Assembly: GCF_028368855.1 (NCBI RefSeq)
Contig: NZ_JAQNCY010000001.1
Coordinates: forward strand, 682,001-746,000
DNA length: 64,000 bases
Reading direction: 5' to 3'
Source of the DNA: Leisingera sp. SS27
Lineage (GTDB): Bacteria > Pseudomonadota > Alphaproteobacteria > Rhodobacterales > Rhodobacteraceae
In this document: one piece after another, positions 16,864-25,675 of the stretch
How positions within the stretch are numbered: the first letter of the stretch is position 1
How the letters are laid out: every line of letters starts with the position of its first letter
Program-made: the position numbers and the translations under genes
The notes under the pieces: model-generated
Database searches by the model: none
The model's input: only the letters and a program-made list of their open reading frames with translations
What the model was told of the DNA's origin: nothing

Positions 16864-19236
16864 TTACGTCAGTTTGATCTTGTAATGGCCGGAAACCGTC
16901 ATGGACGTGTTTGCCAGCACGCCGCCGGGCACCATGGCCGCAGGCGCAGTGTTATCCACGCACTCAAGCAGGCGGATCTGCGTCTCACCGGCATTGATAT
17001 GCCCTGTTGGGTGCGCCCCTGTGGTGGTCAGATCCCACCGCCAGTTGCTCAGGTATGCGCCTCCCTGTGTCGCTGACGCCGCCACATAGGGCAGCCCCTT
17101 GATCACCATGTTGCCGGTAGCAGCAGTGTTGATGGCGCTGACGACAATGCGGATCTGGAAAAACACCACATCGCCGAACCGGGTCCAGTCCAGCGCTTGC
17201 GAACTGTAGGAGTAATCCCCGTCCGTCGTGGTTCCCGCCAGGGTGACTGTCCCGGTGCCGCCTTCCGTCCACCCCTTGAAATTGCCCGCGACGGTCTGCG
17301 CCGGCATCTCAGTCGGGGCTATGTCGGTCGCGGTCAGAACATCAACAAACACGCGCCTGTCTGTGGTGCTGAGGCCGTCCAGAACGCCGTCGAACGTTCC
17401 CTGCGAAATGTCGCCAATCAGATCGGTGCGGCCATAGTAGACAAAGCCCCCCGACTGGAAATTGCCGAGCGTGCAAAGCGGCTCCCCGCTGGACAGGTAC
17501 TGACGGGTATAGGGCAGGTTCAGCACACCATTCTGATCCATCCAGAGGCACTTGCCGCCCCGGCCCACGGTGTCCGCCGCCAGAATTCCGGTGAAGCTGC
17601 CCTTCCAGTCTGCCCCGGCGATGGAGTAGAGCGAGGACCGCTCATCAACCGGCTGAGCCTCCGCGTGGATCTTGCTGTCAAGGATGATGAAGTCCGTGGC
17701 GATGTTCACGCCCAGGCCAACCCCCGCATAGTTCTCCACATGCAGGCGCTCGATCACCAGGTCATTGGTTTCGGGCCTGGACGCGCTGATGCCGGAGTAA
17801 TCCGGGTTCGAGGCGATATCGATGCACGGGGTATAGAACACCGCGTCCGATACGGTCGTGGACGCATTGTCCGCCAGCGTCACCTCTGTTGCGGAGACAT
17901 AGGCAGAGATCTGCGAGGCCAGCACCTTGCCGCTTGCTCCTGCGCCCTCCACGTAAACATATAGGCCCACGTCCTCAGCGCTGAACACCGAAGCATTGGC
18001 GGTTAGCGTGGCGCTGCTGGCCGTCATGGCGCAACGGGCATGTTCGAAGGTGCCAACAACCGTCTGGGTGCCGCTGTCGAAGGTGTAATCAGCGTTCGCC
18101 GTCACCTCAACCTCGGTGGTCGAAGTGAAGGACGCAATCACGAACTTCTCCCCGGTGCCGTCGTCGCGGGTCAGGCGGATGGTTTTACCAACATCACCTG
18201 CGGCGAACACTGCACTGGTGGAGGTGAGAGTGGTGGTGCCGCTGGTGATATCGAACTCAATACCGTCCGTTGCCTTGTATAGATAGTGCCGCCCGCCAAA
18301 GTAGCTCTGAATGTCGTTGATCCGGTAATTGTACAGGACTTCATGCCGGGCGTGGCTGTTGTTCGACCCGGCAAACGACATTGGCAGCAGTCGGGCGTTG
18401 CTCACACCGTAGGTGTGCAGGAAAATAGGCTGCCGGTCGCCGCTGCTGTTCCTTTCAATGCGGAAGTTGCCAATAGATGGTGTTCCACCGCAGCGCTCTG
18501 CAGAGTTCGGGGATTTGACCTGAATAAAGTCGCGGCTGTGATCATCAATGCCGGTGATCAGGATGGACGCCGCCCGGTCCTCGCCCTCGAAGCCCCACTT
18601 AACCGTAGAGCCAACTGCCAGACCGCAGTCGATAGTGGTGGTGCCGCAATAGTGGCGCCCCTCGGGGACAAAGACGATGCGCCCATTGGCCTTGGCCCAG
18701 TTCACCGCCGCCGCAACACCAGCGCCAATGTCCGTGGTGCCAGGCGTAGTGTTCGCCGCCCAGTGGGTCACATAGGCCCGGCCCGCTGGTGACCATGTGG
18801 CCCCGTCTCCGGTAGTGAGCGCGGTTCCTGAGGCGTCACGGTAGTATTCCAGAACCCTGCCGTTGTTGATCAGGGCGATCTTGAACACAACAGCCAGCAC
18901 AATTGCCGCCTCCGCCTCCGCACGGGTGTTGAAAGTGGAGACCGCCGCTGCCGACTGCGAGGTGACAACCTCTTGCGGGAACCCCGGGAGGCTCGCCCCA
19001 TCCGGATCTTGAATGTCCACCTTATACCCGCCATCCGCGGCGTAGATCGTGTCGAAGATACCGGCTGCGTTTGCGACCAGAGGCCACGGGTGCGCCGTGG
19101 TCAGCCCTGCATCGGTGTATGCCGTTGCCTGGGTCGTTGTTCCGGCGATATACAGCTTCAGGAGGGCGCCGGATACCGGATCACCATTGCTGTCCACTGC
19201 ACGGAATGAAAGGGCTTCACCGCTCAGAATGGGCAT
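16864..19236 (-). CDS. Tailspike with right-handed beta-helix (pectate-lyase-like)
   Basis: 790 residues. The N-terminus (about 1-95: VDSNGDPVSGALLKLYIAG, AAGIFDTIYAADGGYKVDI) is the usual virion-binding head of podovirus tailspikes. Residues 160-560 carry a Pectate_lyase_3 pattern (GAGVAAAVNWAKANGRIVFV followed by PEGRHYCGTTTIDC) with repeating Val/Ile/Gly coils. The C-terminal 170 residues look like a separate trimerisation or receptor-binding domain. Such proteins bind and often cleave surface polysaccharide. Catalytic residues cannot be assigned from sequence alone. Confidence 0.85.
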   Translation of the reverse strand: MPILSGEALSFRAVDSNGDPVSGALLKLYIAGTTTQATAYTDAGLTTAHPWPLVANAAGIFDTIYAADGGYKVDIQDPDGASLPGFPQEVVTSQSAAAVSTFNTRAEAEAAIVLAVVFKIALINNGRVLEYYRDASGTALTTGDGATWSPAGRAYVTHWAANTTPGTTDIGAGVAAAVNWAKANGRIVFVPEGRHYCGTTTIDCGLAVGSTVKWGFEGEDRAASILITGIDDHSRDFIQVKSPNSAERCGGTPSIGNFRIERNSSGDRQPIFLHTYGVSNARLLPMSFAGSNNSHARHEVLYNYRINDIQSYFGGRHYLYKATDGIEFDITSGTTTLTSTSAVFAAGDVGKTIRLTRDDGTGEKFVIASFTSTTEVEVTANADYTFDSGTQTVVGTFEHARCAMTASSATLTANASVFSAEDVGLYVYVEGAGASGKVLASQISAYVSATEVTLADNASTTVSDAVFYTPCIDIASNPDYSGISASRPETNDLVIERLHVENYAGVGLGVNIATDFIILDSKIHAEAQPVDERSSLYSIAGADWKGSFTGILAADTVGRGGKCLWMDQNGVLNLPYTRQYLSSGEPLCTLGNFQSGGFVYYGRTDLIGDISQGTFDGVLDGLSTTDRRVFVDVLTATDIAPTEMPAQTVAGNFKGWTEGGTGTVTLAGTTTDGDYSYSSQALDWTRFGDVVFFQIRIVVSAINTAATGNMVIKGLPYVAASATQGGAYLSNWRWDLTTTGAHPTGHINAGETQIRLLECVDNTAPAAMVPGGVLANTSMTVSGHYKIKLT

Positions 19237-19255
19237 TGCCTACCTCGTTTTGATG

Positions 19256-19873
19256 TCAGGAGTTCAAAGTGCTGAGAAGGCGAAGGGCGTTGCGCCGATG
19301 GTCCGCCATTTGTCCCTCTACTTTGTCGCGCACGGTGCCAGGGGCGCCGCCGTTGTTCGCATCTGAAGCGCCGTAGCGCCCCACGCCGCCCGCGTTGATC
19401 GCGCTGTAGATATCCAGCAGGCCCATCCCAGGGCGCACGCCTGTGTCGCGCAAGTATTTCGCAACTGCACCATTCTCGCCGAGCTGGGTGTTCACCGGGT
19501 CCCCCCAATCAACGCCGTACCGCTCCGCCTGCGGCTCCCCGAACTGGATCAAGCCCCGGTGCTGACCCCACTGGGTTGTCGGGCCCTCCTTGGCCGGGTC
19601 AAACGTGCCGGCGGTCTCGTAGGAAATGGCTGTTGCGAGGTCCAACGGGTCAATACCCAGTGAATGTGCGGTGCTGACGATGCCTGACGCCAACCCGCCA
19701 TCCGCTGCCGAAGCCGCTGCGCGGGTCGGCCCGCCAAACGCTGCAAGGGCGTTGTATTGGTGCGTTTGCGACCCGCGCGGCTGTTCCGCCAAGGCATTCT
19801 GAAGCCGCCGGGCTTGAACCATTTGCGCAAGCGCATTGCCCGCGATGTTCGCGGTTTGGAGCTTGGGAAGCAT
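19256..19873 (-). CDS. Lysozyme-fold ejection protein (transglycosylase-like)
   Basis: 205 residues. The region 68-170 resembles lytic transglycosylase/lysozyme-fold proteins: LATAISYETAGTFDPAKEG gives the catalytic-type Glu, then HRGLIQFGEPQAERYGV and a GVGRYGA motif. It sits between tailspike and ejection-protein genes, so a virion muralytic role during DNA entry is likely. Its N-terminus (GNALAQ, RRL) repeats a motif in the ejection protein at 22344-23510. Confidence 0.7.
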   Translation of the reverse strand: MLPKLQTANIAGNALAQMVQARRLQNALAEQPRGSQTHQYNALAAFGGPTRAAASAADGGLASGIVSTAHSLGIDPLDLATAISYETAGTFDPAKEGPTTQWGQHRGLIQFGEPQAERYGVDWGDPVNTQLGENGAVAKYLRDTGVRPGMGLLDIYSAINAGGVGRYGASDANNGGAPGTVRDKVEGQMADHRRNALRLLSTLNS

Positions 19874-19927
19874 GGGGCCTCCTGAATTATGCTTGGATAT
19901 TTGAGCTGGGGTGCTTACATCTTAGGG

Positions 19928-20197
19928 ATGAACCAGACCCTCACCCCTGAAATTATTGCCAGCGGAATACTTATGGCGGCAGCAGTGATCTACCTGTTCC
20001 GGCTTTCTTTCGCCCTATGGGGGCGTGGCAAAACAGGGCTTGCGTTGCTGACTGGAATCCCTGCAGGTCTTTACGGGTTTGGCCTGATCATGGCCGGCCT
20101 TGGCTTCGGGGCCGGGTTTCACCCTGACACGGACCTTAGCATCCGACCCCCAACCCAAACCTTGATCGACGGTTACGCTGATCGCCCTGGCAACTAG
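19928..20197 (+). CDS. Plus-strand membrane protein, moron candidate
   Basis: 89 residues (102 if begun at 19889) with two membrane helices (IIASGILMAAAVIYLFRLSFA and ALLTGIPAGLYGFGLIMAG). It is the only rightward gene among the leftward late genes and fills a 320-base gap with no minus-strand ORF. This is the pattern of a moron, often a superinfection-exclusion or lysogen-surface gene. No strong ribosome site is seen at either start. Confidence 0.6.
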   Translation: MNQTLTPEIIASGILMAAAVIYLFRLSFALWGRGKTGLALLTGIPAGLYGFGLIMAGLGFGAGFHPDTDLSIRPPTQTLIDGYADRPGN

Positions 20198-22344
20198 CGG
20201 ACCGTCGCGCTTTGAGCCGCTGCGCCCGAGGCAACCCCAGCGCCGACCGCAGTTGATACTGAGGCTGGCTGGCGCACGATACCCCGCGCCGCTGCCTTTG
20301 CCGCCATGCCCGCGGTGAAGTCCGTTCCCTGCGAGACGGCTTCGCGCCCCGCAACTGCACCCAGAGGCCCGCCAGCAGAGCCCGCCATCGCGCCAAGAAG
20401 CTGCATAAATCCACGCTGGATCTCGTAGCCGCTACCGCTCGGATTGGTAGCTTTCTGGGGTGGGACGAGGGTTTTCAGCAAGTCGCGGAACTCCCCAATC
20501 TGCTGCAGCTCTCGCGGGGAGAACATTTCGCGCGCCAGGGCTTTGCCTTTGCCGTTCAGGAATTCGCTGAGATTGTTCGCCACGCGCTGAGGGCCGAAAT
20601 CCTTGCCTTCCGGGGCCTTGGTGATGTGGTCCCATGCTGCTCGCTTCACAGACTGCCATTCGGCGCTGTCGGGGCCTAGAATGTCCCGCACCCTGCGGGC
20701 CACCAGAGAGGTTTGGCCGCCGCCGGGGGTGGTCGCAGCGCCATATAGCCAACCTGCGACCTGATCCGGAGAAAGGTCGTCTTCCACAATCTTGCGGATG
20801 AAGTTGTCCGCGCCCTTCCGGCTGAGGAAGGTTTGCTTGTACTTGCCCCACAGCGCGCGCGCTTCCTTGGCAAGAGGCAGCGCTGCTCCTTCACCCTGAA
20901 TAAGGGAAGTGGTGATCGTGTCATCAACCCAATCATCAAAGGCGCTGACCACCTCGGACATTGCGATCTGATCCGCACCAATGTTGCCGCTCTTTGCGGC
21001 TTGGTTCATGCGGACAAGAGACTGACGCGCCCGCTCTATGCTCGTGAACGGCACAGCGCCGCCGGGCTGCCCCAGCATGCTGTCCAGCAGCCCCAAAGCG
21101 GCGCTTGCATTCGGGGTGTCCGCCCCGACTTGGAAGCCCGCCATTCTGACGCGGTTCTGGATGTTGCCGCGCAGACCTTCCACCGCCTCACCGCTCACCG
21201 CAGCCCCAGCGTCCTCCAGCACCTGATAGGCAGCTCTGCCAGCCTGACGCGCGGTTTCTGCCTCTTTTCGGACGCCTGAGATCACAGCATCTGCTGCATC
21301 TACCCGGTCAATCGCATTCGCGCCCACGCGCTGCCCAACACCCTCGCGTGCTTCTTCAACTGCCGCCCTCTGCACCCGGTCAAAGCCGCCCATTACGTCC
21401 AGCGCCCTTTGCCCTCTGGCGCCCGCACGGAACGCTTCCTCCTGCGCAATGTCGATCACGTTTCCGGTGGCCTGCCCTTGGGACAAAGGCACACCGAACC
21501 GCTCAGCCCGCGCCAGCCGCGCCACGGTCGCAGCGTCGTCTGATCCGCTTTGCGCCGCCTTTTCTGCGGCAACGCCGAATGCAGACTGCATTTCGGAGGA
21601 AAGCTCGTTTGCGTCAAACCCGAGTTGTTGCAGCCGCTTCCGCCCCGCGTCGGTCAGCTCCCCAGTGCGGGAATTATACAGGCTGCGGTTTGTGAAAACT
21701 GCCCTAAGCGCCCTACCGCCCTTGTCCTGCGCGAATTTTGCAACTTTCGACAGGCCAATGCCGACCAAGGGGGCAAAAACCGCACCGACGCCCGCGCCAA
21801 TTGCTGCATTCACCGCGCGGTTTTTCGGGCCACCCTCACCAGAGCCGAATCCTTCGACCGCGCCCGCTGCAGCCCCGCCTCCTGCGACCTGCGCAACACG
21901 GCCAAGCGGTGTTGCAGCAGCCTTCAGGCCAGCGCCCGCTGCTGTTGCCCCGGCGGTTGCGACCCCGCCCGCAATCTGTGCCGTCAGCGCCTTGCCGGGG
22001 TTTTCCTCCTGGTATTCTCCAATCTCACGCCGGATCTCACCAAGAGCAGTGTCGTAACGCTCCCCAATCGGCTTAGAGTAGTCGAACCAGTTTGCACCGC
22101 CTTGCCCGTCAGGCTGAACGCCCAGAACCGCTGAGAGGCCCGCAAGGTACTCATCCCCAAAGCCAAAAAGTGCTCCTTGGGTGGCGTGGCCGGAAAGGCC
22201 GCCCGTGTGGGAAATCTCCTCCCGCTCCGGCAAACCAGCCTGCATCCCCTTGATGGCCTTGGCGATCTGAGTTGCCGCAGCATCATCACCCGCGGCAACT
22301 GCGTTCTTGAACGCCTTGACGGCGCGGTCGAGGTCTTCAGCCAT
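20194..22344 (-). CDS. Large DNA-ejection / internal virion protein
   Basis: 716 residues from ATG 22344, which overlaps the previous stop as TGATG. After a charged N-terminal 60 residues come Gly/Ala-rich hydrophobic stretches (IAGGVATAGATAAGAGLKAAA, AGGGAAAGAVEGFGSG) that could insert in membranes, then a long helical region. This composition and the location between other ejection proteins and the tailspike fit the largest ejection protein (P22 gp16 or gp20 role). Primary-sequence homology was not established. Confidence 0.65.
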   Translation of the reverse strand: MAEDLDRAVKAFKNAVAAGDDAAATQIAKAIKGMQAGLPEREEISHTGGLSGHATQGALFGFGDEYLAGLSAVLGVQPDGQGGANWFDYSKPIGERYDTALGEIRREIGEYQEENPGKALTAQIAGGVATAGATAAGAGLKAAATPLGRVAQVAGGGAAAGAVEGFGSGEGGPKNRAVNAAIGAGVGAVFAPLVGIGLSKVAKFAQDKGGRALRAVFTNRSLYNSRTGELTDAGRKRLQQLGFDANELSSEMQSAFGVAAEKAAQSGSDDAATVARLARAERFGVPLSQGQATGNVIDIAQEEAFRAGARGQRALDVMGGFDRVQRAAVEEAREGVGQRVGANAIDRVDAADAVISGVRKEAETARQAGRAAYQVLEDAGAAVSGEAVEGLRGNIQNRVRMAGFQVGADTPNASAALGLLDSMLGQPGGAVPFTSIERARQSLVRMNQAAKSGNIGADQIAMSEVVSAFDDWVDDTITTSLIQGEGAALPLAKEARALWGKYKQTFLSRKGADNFIRKIVEDDLSPDQVAGWLYGAATTPGGGQTSLVARRVRDILGPDSAEWQSVKRAAWDHITKAPEGKDFGPQRVANNLSEFLNGKGKALAREMFSPRELQQIGEFRDLLKTLVPPQKATNPSGSGYEIQRGFMQLLGAMAGSAGGPLGAVAGREAVSQGTDFTAGMAAKAAARGIVRQPASVSTAVGAGVASGAAAQSATVR

Positions 22345-23510
22345 CAGTCGCCCGCCCATTTATCAATAAGGGATTGAGTTTCAGCGTCTATGCCACCGCC
22401 CACTGTTGTCTTTCCGTCCGCCGCCATTTTCTTGAATGCTTGAAGCGGGTTCTCCAACTCCGAAAGCGCCTTCCGGGCCTCTGCAGGGGTGATTTCACGG
22501 TTCGCCACTGCTGCGGCAATGGCTGCTTGCCCTTGCTGGTACTGCGCAAGCCCGCGCAGGGTTCGCGCGATTATCAGGTTGCCCTGACGGGTATTGATGA
22601 GTTGGGGGAGGGACTGTTTGAACAGTGCAAGATCTGCGTCGGACATAGGTCCAGACCCCGGTTGGCGCTGCGCAGGCACCAGCCGGTTGATAATGGCCTG
22701 TGCAGCTTGCAGAGAGTCAAGGCCCTCCGAGGGGATGCCGAATTGGCCGGCGGTGTATTGAAGCGCCGCAGCGATGCCTTCCGGGGTGTTCTGGTCCGCC
22801 AGAATGCGCTCCATTTCATCGACCATGGCGATATTCTGCGGGACCTGCGTCCCTTGTTCGATCAGGGCTGCAAACATTTCCCCCTGCTTCTTGTCCAGCG
22901 TCTCGTAGAGTTTGGACCCGCCGCCAGTATCGACGTTGACTGTGGTTCCGCTTGCGGTGAGCGGCGTTCCTTCAGGAAGCAGACCGGCGTTAATATCCGC
23001 CTGAACCTTGCCAGCGCCAGAAAGCGGCTTCGGTGGCGCTTGCTGCTCTAGGATCTGTGCGGCAGTCATGAACTGCCGCAGCAGAGGATCTTTCTGCCCG
23101 AACTGCCCCACCAAGTCTGGCTGCCCGAACTGGGTAACGATTGCGTCCCATTCCTCCGGGGTTTGGGCACCAGACGCGGCGAACACGCCTTTCTTGATCT
23201 GTTCGGCCTGCGCCGCTGCCTCTGCTGAATCCAGGCTAGCAGCATAGCGCTGCATTTCCAGATCGAACTGCTGCGCCTGCCGGTCTGCCGACTGCTGCCG
23301 CAGATCCATTGTCTGCCGGGTGTTCTGCACGTTCAGCGCAGCCATGGGGTCCAGCGCGGCGAGGGCGTTGATCGCATCCGGATTGCCCTGCGCGATCCCG
23401 GCCCCGTGCTGCTGGTACACATCGTCCAGACGCCGGTTGCGGTTGAACTGCGCCAGCGCATTGCCGGTGCCGACTGCCCGCGTCACGCTGCCAAGAACGT
23501 TCGGTCCCAT
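22344..23510 (-). CDS. DNA-ejection protein
   Basis: 388 residues, Gln- and Ala-rich, mostly helical, without Cys in the readable core. The N-terminus carries GNALAQFNRNRRL, shared in form with the lysozyme-like ejection protein. Its start overlaps the stop of the gene upstream by 1 base. Position after the collar module and before the 716-residue protein supports an ejection role. Confidence 0.65.
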   Translation of the reverse strand: MGPNVLGSVTRAVGTGNALAQFNRNRRLDDVYQQHGAGIAQGNPDAINALAALDPMAALNVQNTRQTMDLRQQSADRQAQQFDLEMQRYAASLDSAEAAAQAEQIKKGVFAASGAQTPEEWDAIVTQFGQPDLVGQFGQKDPLLRQFMTAAQILEQQAPPKPLSGAGKVQADINAGLLPEGTPLTASGTTVNVDTGGGSKLYETLDKKQGEMFAALIEQGTQVPQNIAMVDEMERILADQNTPEGIAAALQYTAGQFGIPSEGLDSLQAAQAIINRLVPAQRQPGSGPMSDADLALFKQSLPQLINTRQGNLIIARTLRGLAQYQQGQAAIAAAVANREITPAEARKALSELENPLQAFKKMAADGKTTVGGGIDAETQSLIDKWAGD

Positions 23511-24367
23511 CAGCTAAACACCCCCATGTTGCCCAGTGTGTAAATTCCGGCAATGTCGCCAATCGTGCTGTTTAGGGCGTTGGCCTGGTTCATGTAACCG
23601 CTGGCCCGCGCATTGCCTGCCACCAAGGCGTTTTGACCGACTGCGCCGGCATAGTTCTGACCTGCCCCGATCTGCTGCTGAGTTGCAGTCTGCCCGACAC
23701 CAGCCATGCCAGCGAGGCGGTTCAGGTAGTTGCCATATTCCTGCGAAGCGAGGCCAGTGGCGTAGTCTGCGCCAGCCTTAAGCGTGCCACCCGACAGTCG
23801 AAGACCCCGAGCCGCGGCCATGCGCTCAATTGCCTTGTTGCCTTGGTCCAAGTTGAACTGATAGCCCGGCGTCTCTTGGAATCCCCGGTAATCAAACCCT
23901 CTGTTCTCATCGATCCAGTCTTGAGCCGACCCCCGGCTGTCAAAGGATCGGTCTCCCACCATGTAGGTGGTTTTGTCTGGGGTTGCTGCGATACCACCAA
24001 GCGCAGGAGGTCGGTCTCGGCTCCAGCTTTTGGTGTACGGGTTGAAATACAGCCCATCATGGTTCGGCTGAATTGCATTCCCAGGCCGCGCCGGGGTGCC
24101 TGGCGTGAACACCTCCGCAATCTGGTAGTCTCTGCTCTCAGGTCGCTCCGCTAGGCCAAGTTCATAAGACAGCGCAGAAAGCGCATTCAGGCCCTGCTGT
24201 CGCTGCGGCTCGGTCAGCTCCACACTGCGGTCAAAGATATACCGCTGGGTTTGGTTCGCTTGGTCTGCGGCGGCGGTCTGCGCCTTGGCCGCTTTAGACG
24301 CGCTGGAGGCGCTAGCTACCCCGCCAAGAATTGAACCGCCTGCGAGTGCTGCTACTGGTCCGGGCAA
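23510..24367 (-). CDS. DNA-ejection protein with TTG start
   Basis: 285 residues. A Gly/Ser/Ala N-terminal segment (VAALAGGSILGGVASASSAS) is followed by Gln/Asn-rich helical sequence (YIFDRSVELTEPQRQQGLNA) and a C-terminal NAGASGYMNQ-like stretch. The start is read as TTG 24367, with GGGAGG 7 bases upstream and 16 bases of overlap with the previous gene. An ATG-led reading from 24562 would be antiparallel to nothing but in the wrong frame over a real gene. It resembles P22 gp7-type small ejection proteins in plan. Confidence 0.65.
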   Translation of the reverse strand: MPGPVAALAGGSILGGVASASSASKAAKAQTAAADQANQTQRYIFDRSVELTEPQRQQGLNALSALSYELGLAERPESRDYQIAEVFTPGTPARPGNAIQPNHDGLYFNPYTKSWSRDRPPALGGIAATPDKTTYMVGDRSFDSRGSAQDWIDENRGFDYRGFQETPGYQFNLDQGNKAIERMAAARGLRLSGGTLKAGADYATGLASQEYGNYLNRLAGMAGVGQTATQQQIGAGQNYAGAVGQNALVAGNARASGYMNQANALNSTIGDIAGIYTLGNMGVFS

Positions 24368-24888
24368 TTGAATTCCTCCCAAAGCTCTTTCGGGGTTTCG
24401 CCGTAGCTGCGCCAGATTTCCGGGCCGCATGTTTGCGCCCAGGTGTCGCCGCCAATGATCCAGGTGATGACGTGGAGGAACCCGTAGTAACCGGCGCGCA
24501 GGACATACGCCTTGCACACGTCGCTGGGGTCGCCGCGGTCCAGAACGTTCGCCGCGGTCCACTGCAGATACAGGTTCAGGAACTGCGGGCGCAGGATGTG
24601 TGAGTGTTCGAAGTAAAACGGCTGGTACTCGATGCCGAAGGTGAGGAATGGCAGGAGTTCACGGCTGAACTCGCCATGGTCCGGCTCATCGTGAAGATCG
24701 TCCCACTGCTGCAACGCTGTCCAAAGCTGCTCAGCCAGTGCGCAGGCATCCTCGTTGCCCCGGAACCAAACCCGGAAGCGGTCATTCATCGTCTGTTCCG
24801 GGGCGCTAGCCCCGACACCAAACGATGGTTCTTCCGTCTGCTCATGCGTGTAACATGGCCGTGCTGGCTCGTGGAGTGTATAAGTCAT
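24352..24888 (-). CDS. Hypothetical phage protein, tail module
   Basis: 178 residues, acidic, rich in aromatic residues (WTALQQWDDLHDEPDHGEF, YQPFYFEHSHI). No known domain. Encoded between tail collar and ejection proteins and overlapping the latter by 16 bases. A structural or assembly role is inferred from place only. Confidence 0.65.
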   Translation of the reverse strand: MTYTLHEPARPCYTHEQTEEPSFGVGASAPEQTMNDRFRVWFRGNEDACALAEQLWTALQQWDDLHDEPDHGEFSRELLPFLTFGIEYQPFYFEHSHILRPQFLNLYLQWTAANVLDRGDPSDVCKAYVLRAGYYGFLHVITWIIGGDTWAQTCGPEIWRSYGETPKELWEEFNCPDQ

Positions 24889-24895
24889 TTTCGCC

Positions 24896-25675
24896 TCACG
24901 TCTTGATCAGCCAATTGACGCCCAAAACCGGCGGCAGAATGCTGAAAGCGTTGCCCGAGCCTGCGCTATTGACAGTGATCCCGGTGGTTGCTGTGGAGTT
25001 CGTGCCGCCCGCTGTTGCGTTACCGACCGTCACGCCAGTAGAGGCGCTGTCCACCGTCACGCCCGTTGTAGCGCTGCCTGAGGTGCCGCCCCCGGTGGCT
25101 GATGTAACATCTGCGCCTGTCGCCGCATCCGCCGCCCCTGCTGCCTCATCAACGCTGTGCGTATGGCCTGGGTCTGTAACCGTGTGGTCGTGCCCCGGAT
25201 CGGTAACCGTATGATTGTGCGGCGTGCCGGTGAATGTGTGGGTGTGCCCCGGATCGGTGATCCCGTGCGAGTGTGCCGGCATGTTCGCAGTCGTAAGCGT
25301 TTGGGTCAGAGCGCCCGCCGTACCCATCAGGGAAGCGGCGCCGCCAGCGCCCATCATGATCAGATCTTGCGCATTCGGCAGAGAAAACGACGCTCCCGCG
25401 CCTCCAAAGGTGTAGCCGATGACCGCAAACAGATCGGGATAGTCAGAGACGCTGAGGGACTGCCCGTCGCACAGCTTCCACTCCCCATCGTCAGGCTCCG
25501 CACTCGCCAGGGTGCAGATAAGTGTTCCGGTGGGCGGCCTTTGGTTTTCCTGCGCGTTCGTCCGGCGCAGCACTAGGTCAAGCCACTGCAGAAACCCCTG
25601 ATCTGGTGACACTCCACCGTCACGATTAACCCGGCCAATCAGGCCGCGCGGGCGGAAACTCGGAAGATCAGCCAT
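24896..25675 (-). CDS. Tail collar/fibre protein with histidine-rich HxH repeats
   Basis: 259 residues. Residues 45-110 form a phage tail-collar domain (GTLICTLASAEPDDGEWKLC, then PNAQDLIMMGAGG). Residues 128-172 contain HSHG, HTHT, HNHT, HDHT and HTHS, each set in DPGHxHT-like units. In trimeric phage fibres such HxH motifs bind iron along the fibre axis. The C-terminus is Thr/Ser/Val repeats and a final NWLIKT. Starts one base into the gp10-like stop. Confidence 0.8.
   Translation of the reverse strand: MADLPSFRPRGLIGRVNRDGGVSPDQGFLQWLDLVLRRTNAQENQRPPTGTLICTLASAEPDDGEWKLCDGQSLSVSDYPDLFAVIGYTFGGAGASFSLPNAQDLIMMGAGGAASLMGTAGALTQTLTTANMPAHSHGITDPGHTHTFTGTPHNHTVTDPGHDHTVTDPGHTHSVDEAAGAADAATGADVTSATGGGTSGSATTGVTVDSASTGVTVGNATAGGTNSTATTGITVNSAGSGNAFSILPPVLGVNWLIKT

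Noticed and set aside
16864-19236. Possible diversity-generating retroelement target in the tailspike
   Set aside because: No reverse transcriptase gene and no template/variable repeat pair is present in the window.
20432-22298. Several 70-200 codon frames in the large ejection gene
   Set aside because: All are out-of-frame shadows of the 716-residue protein without ribosome sites.
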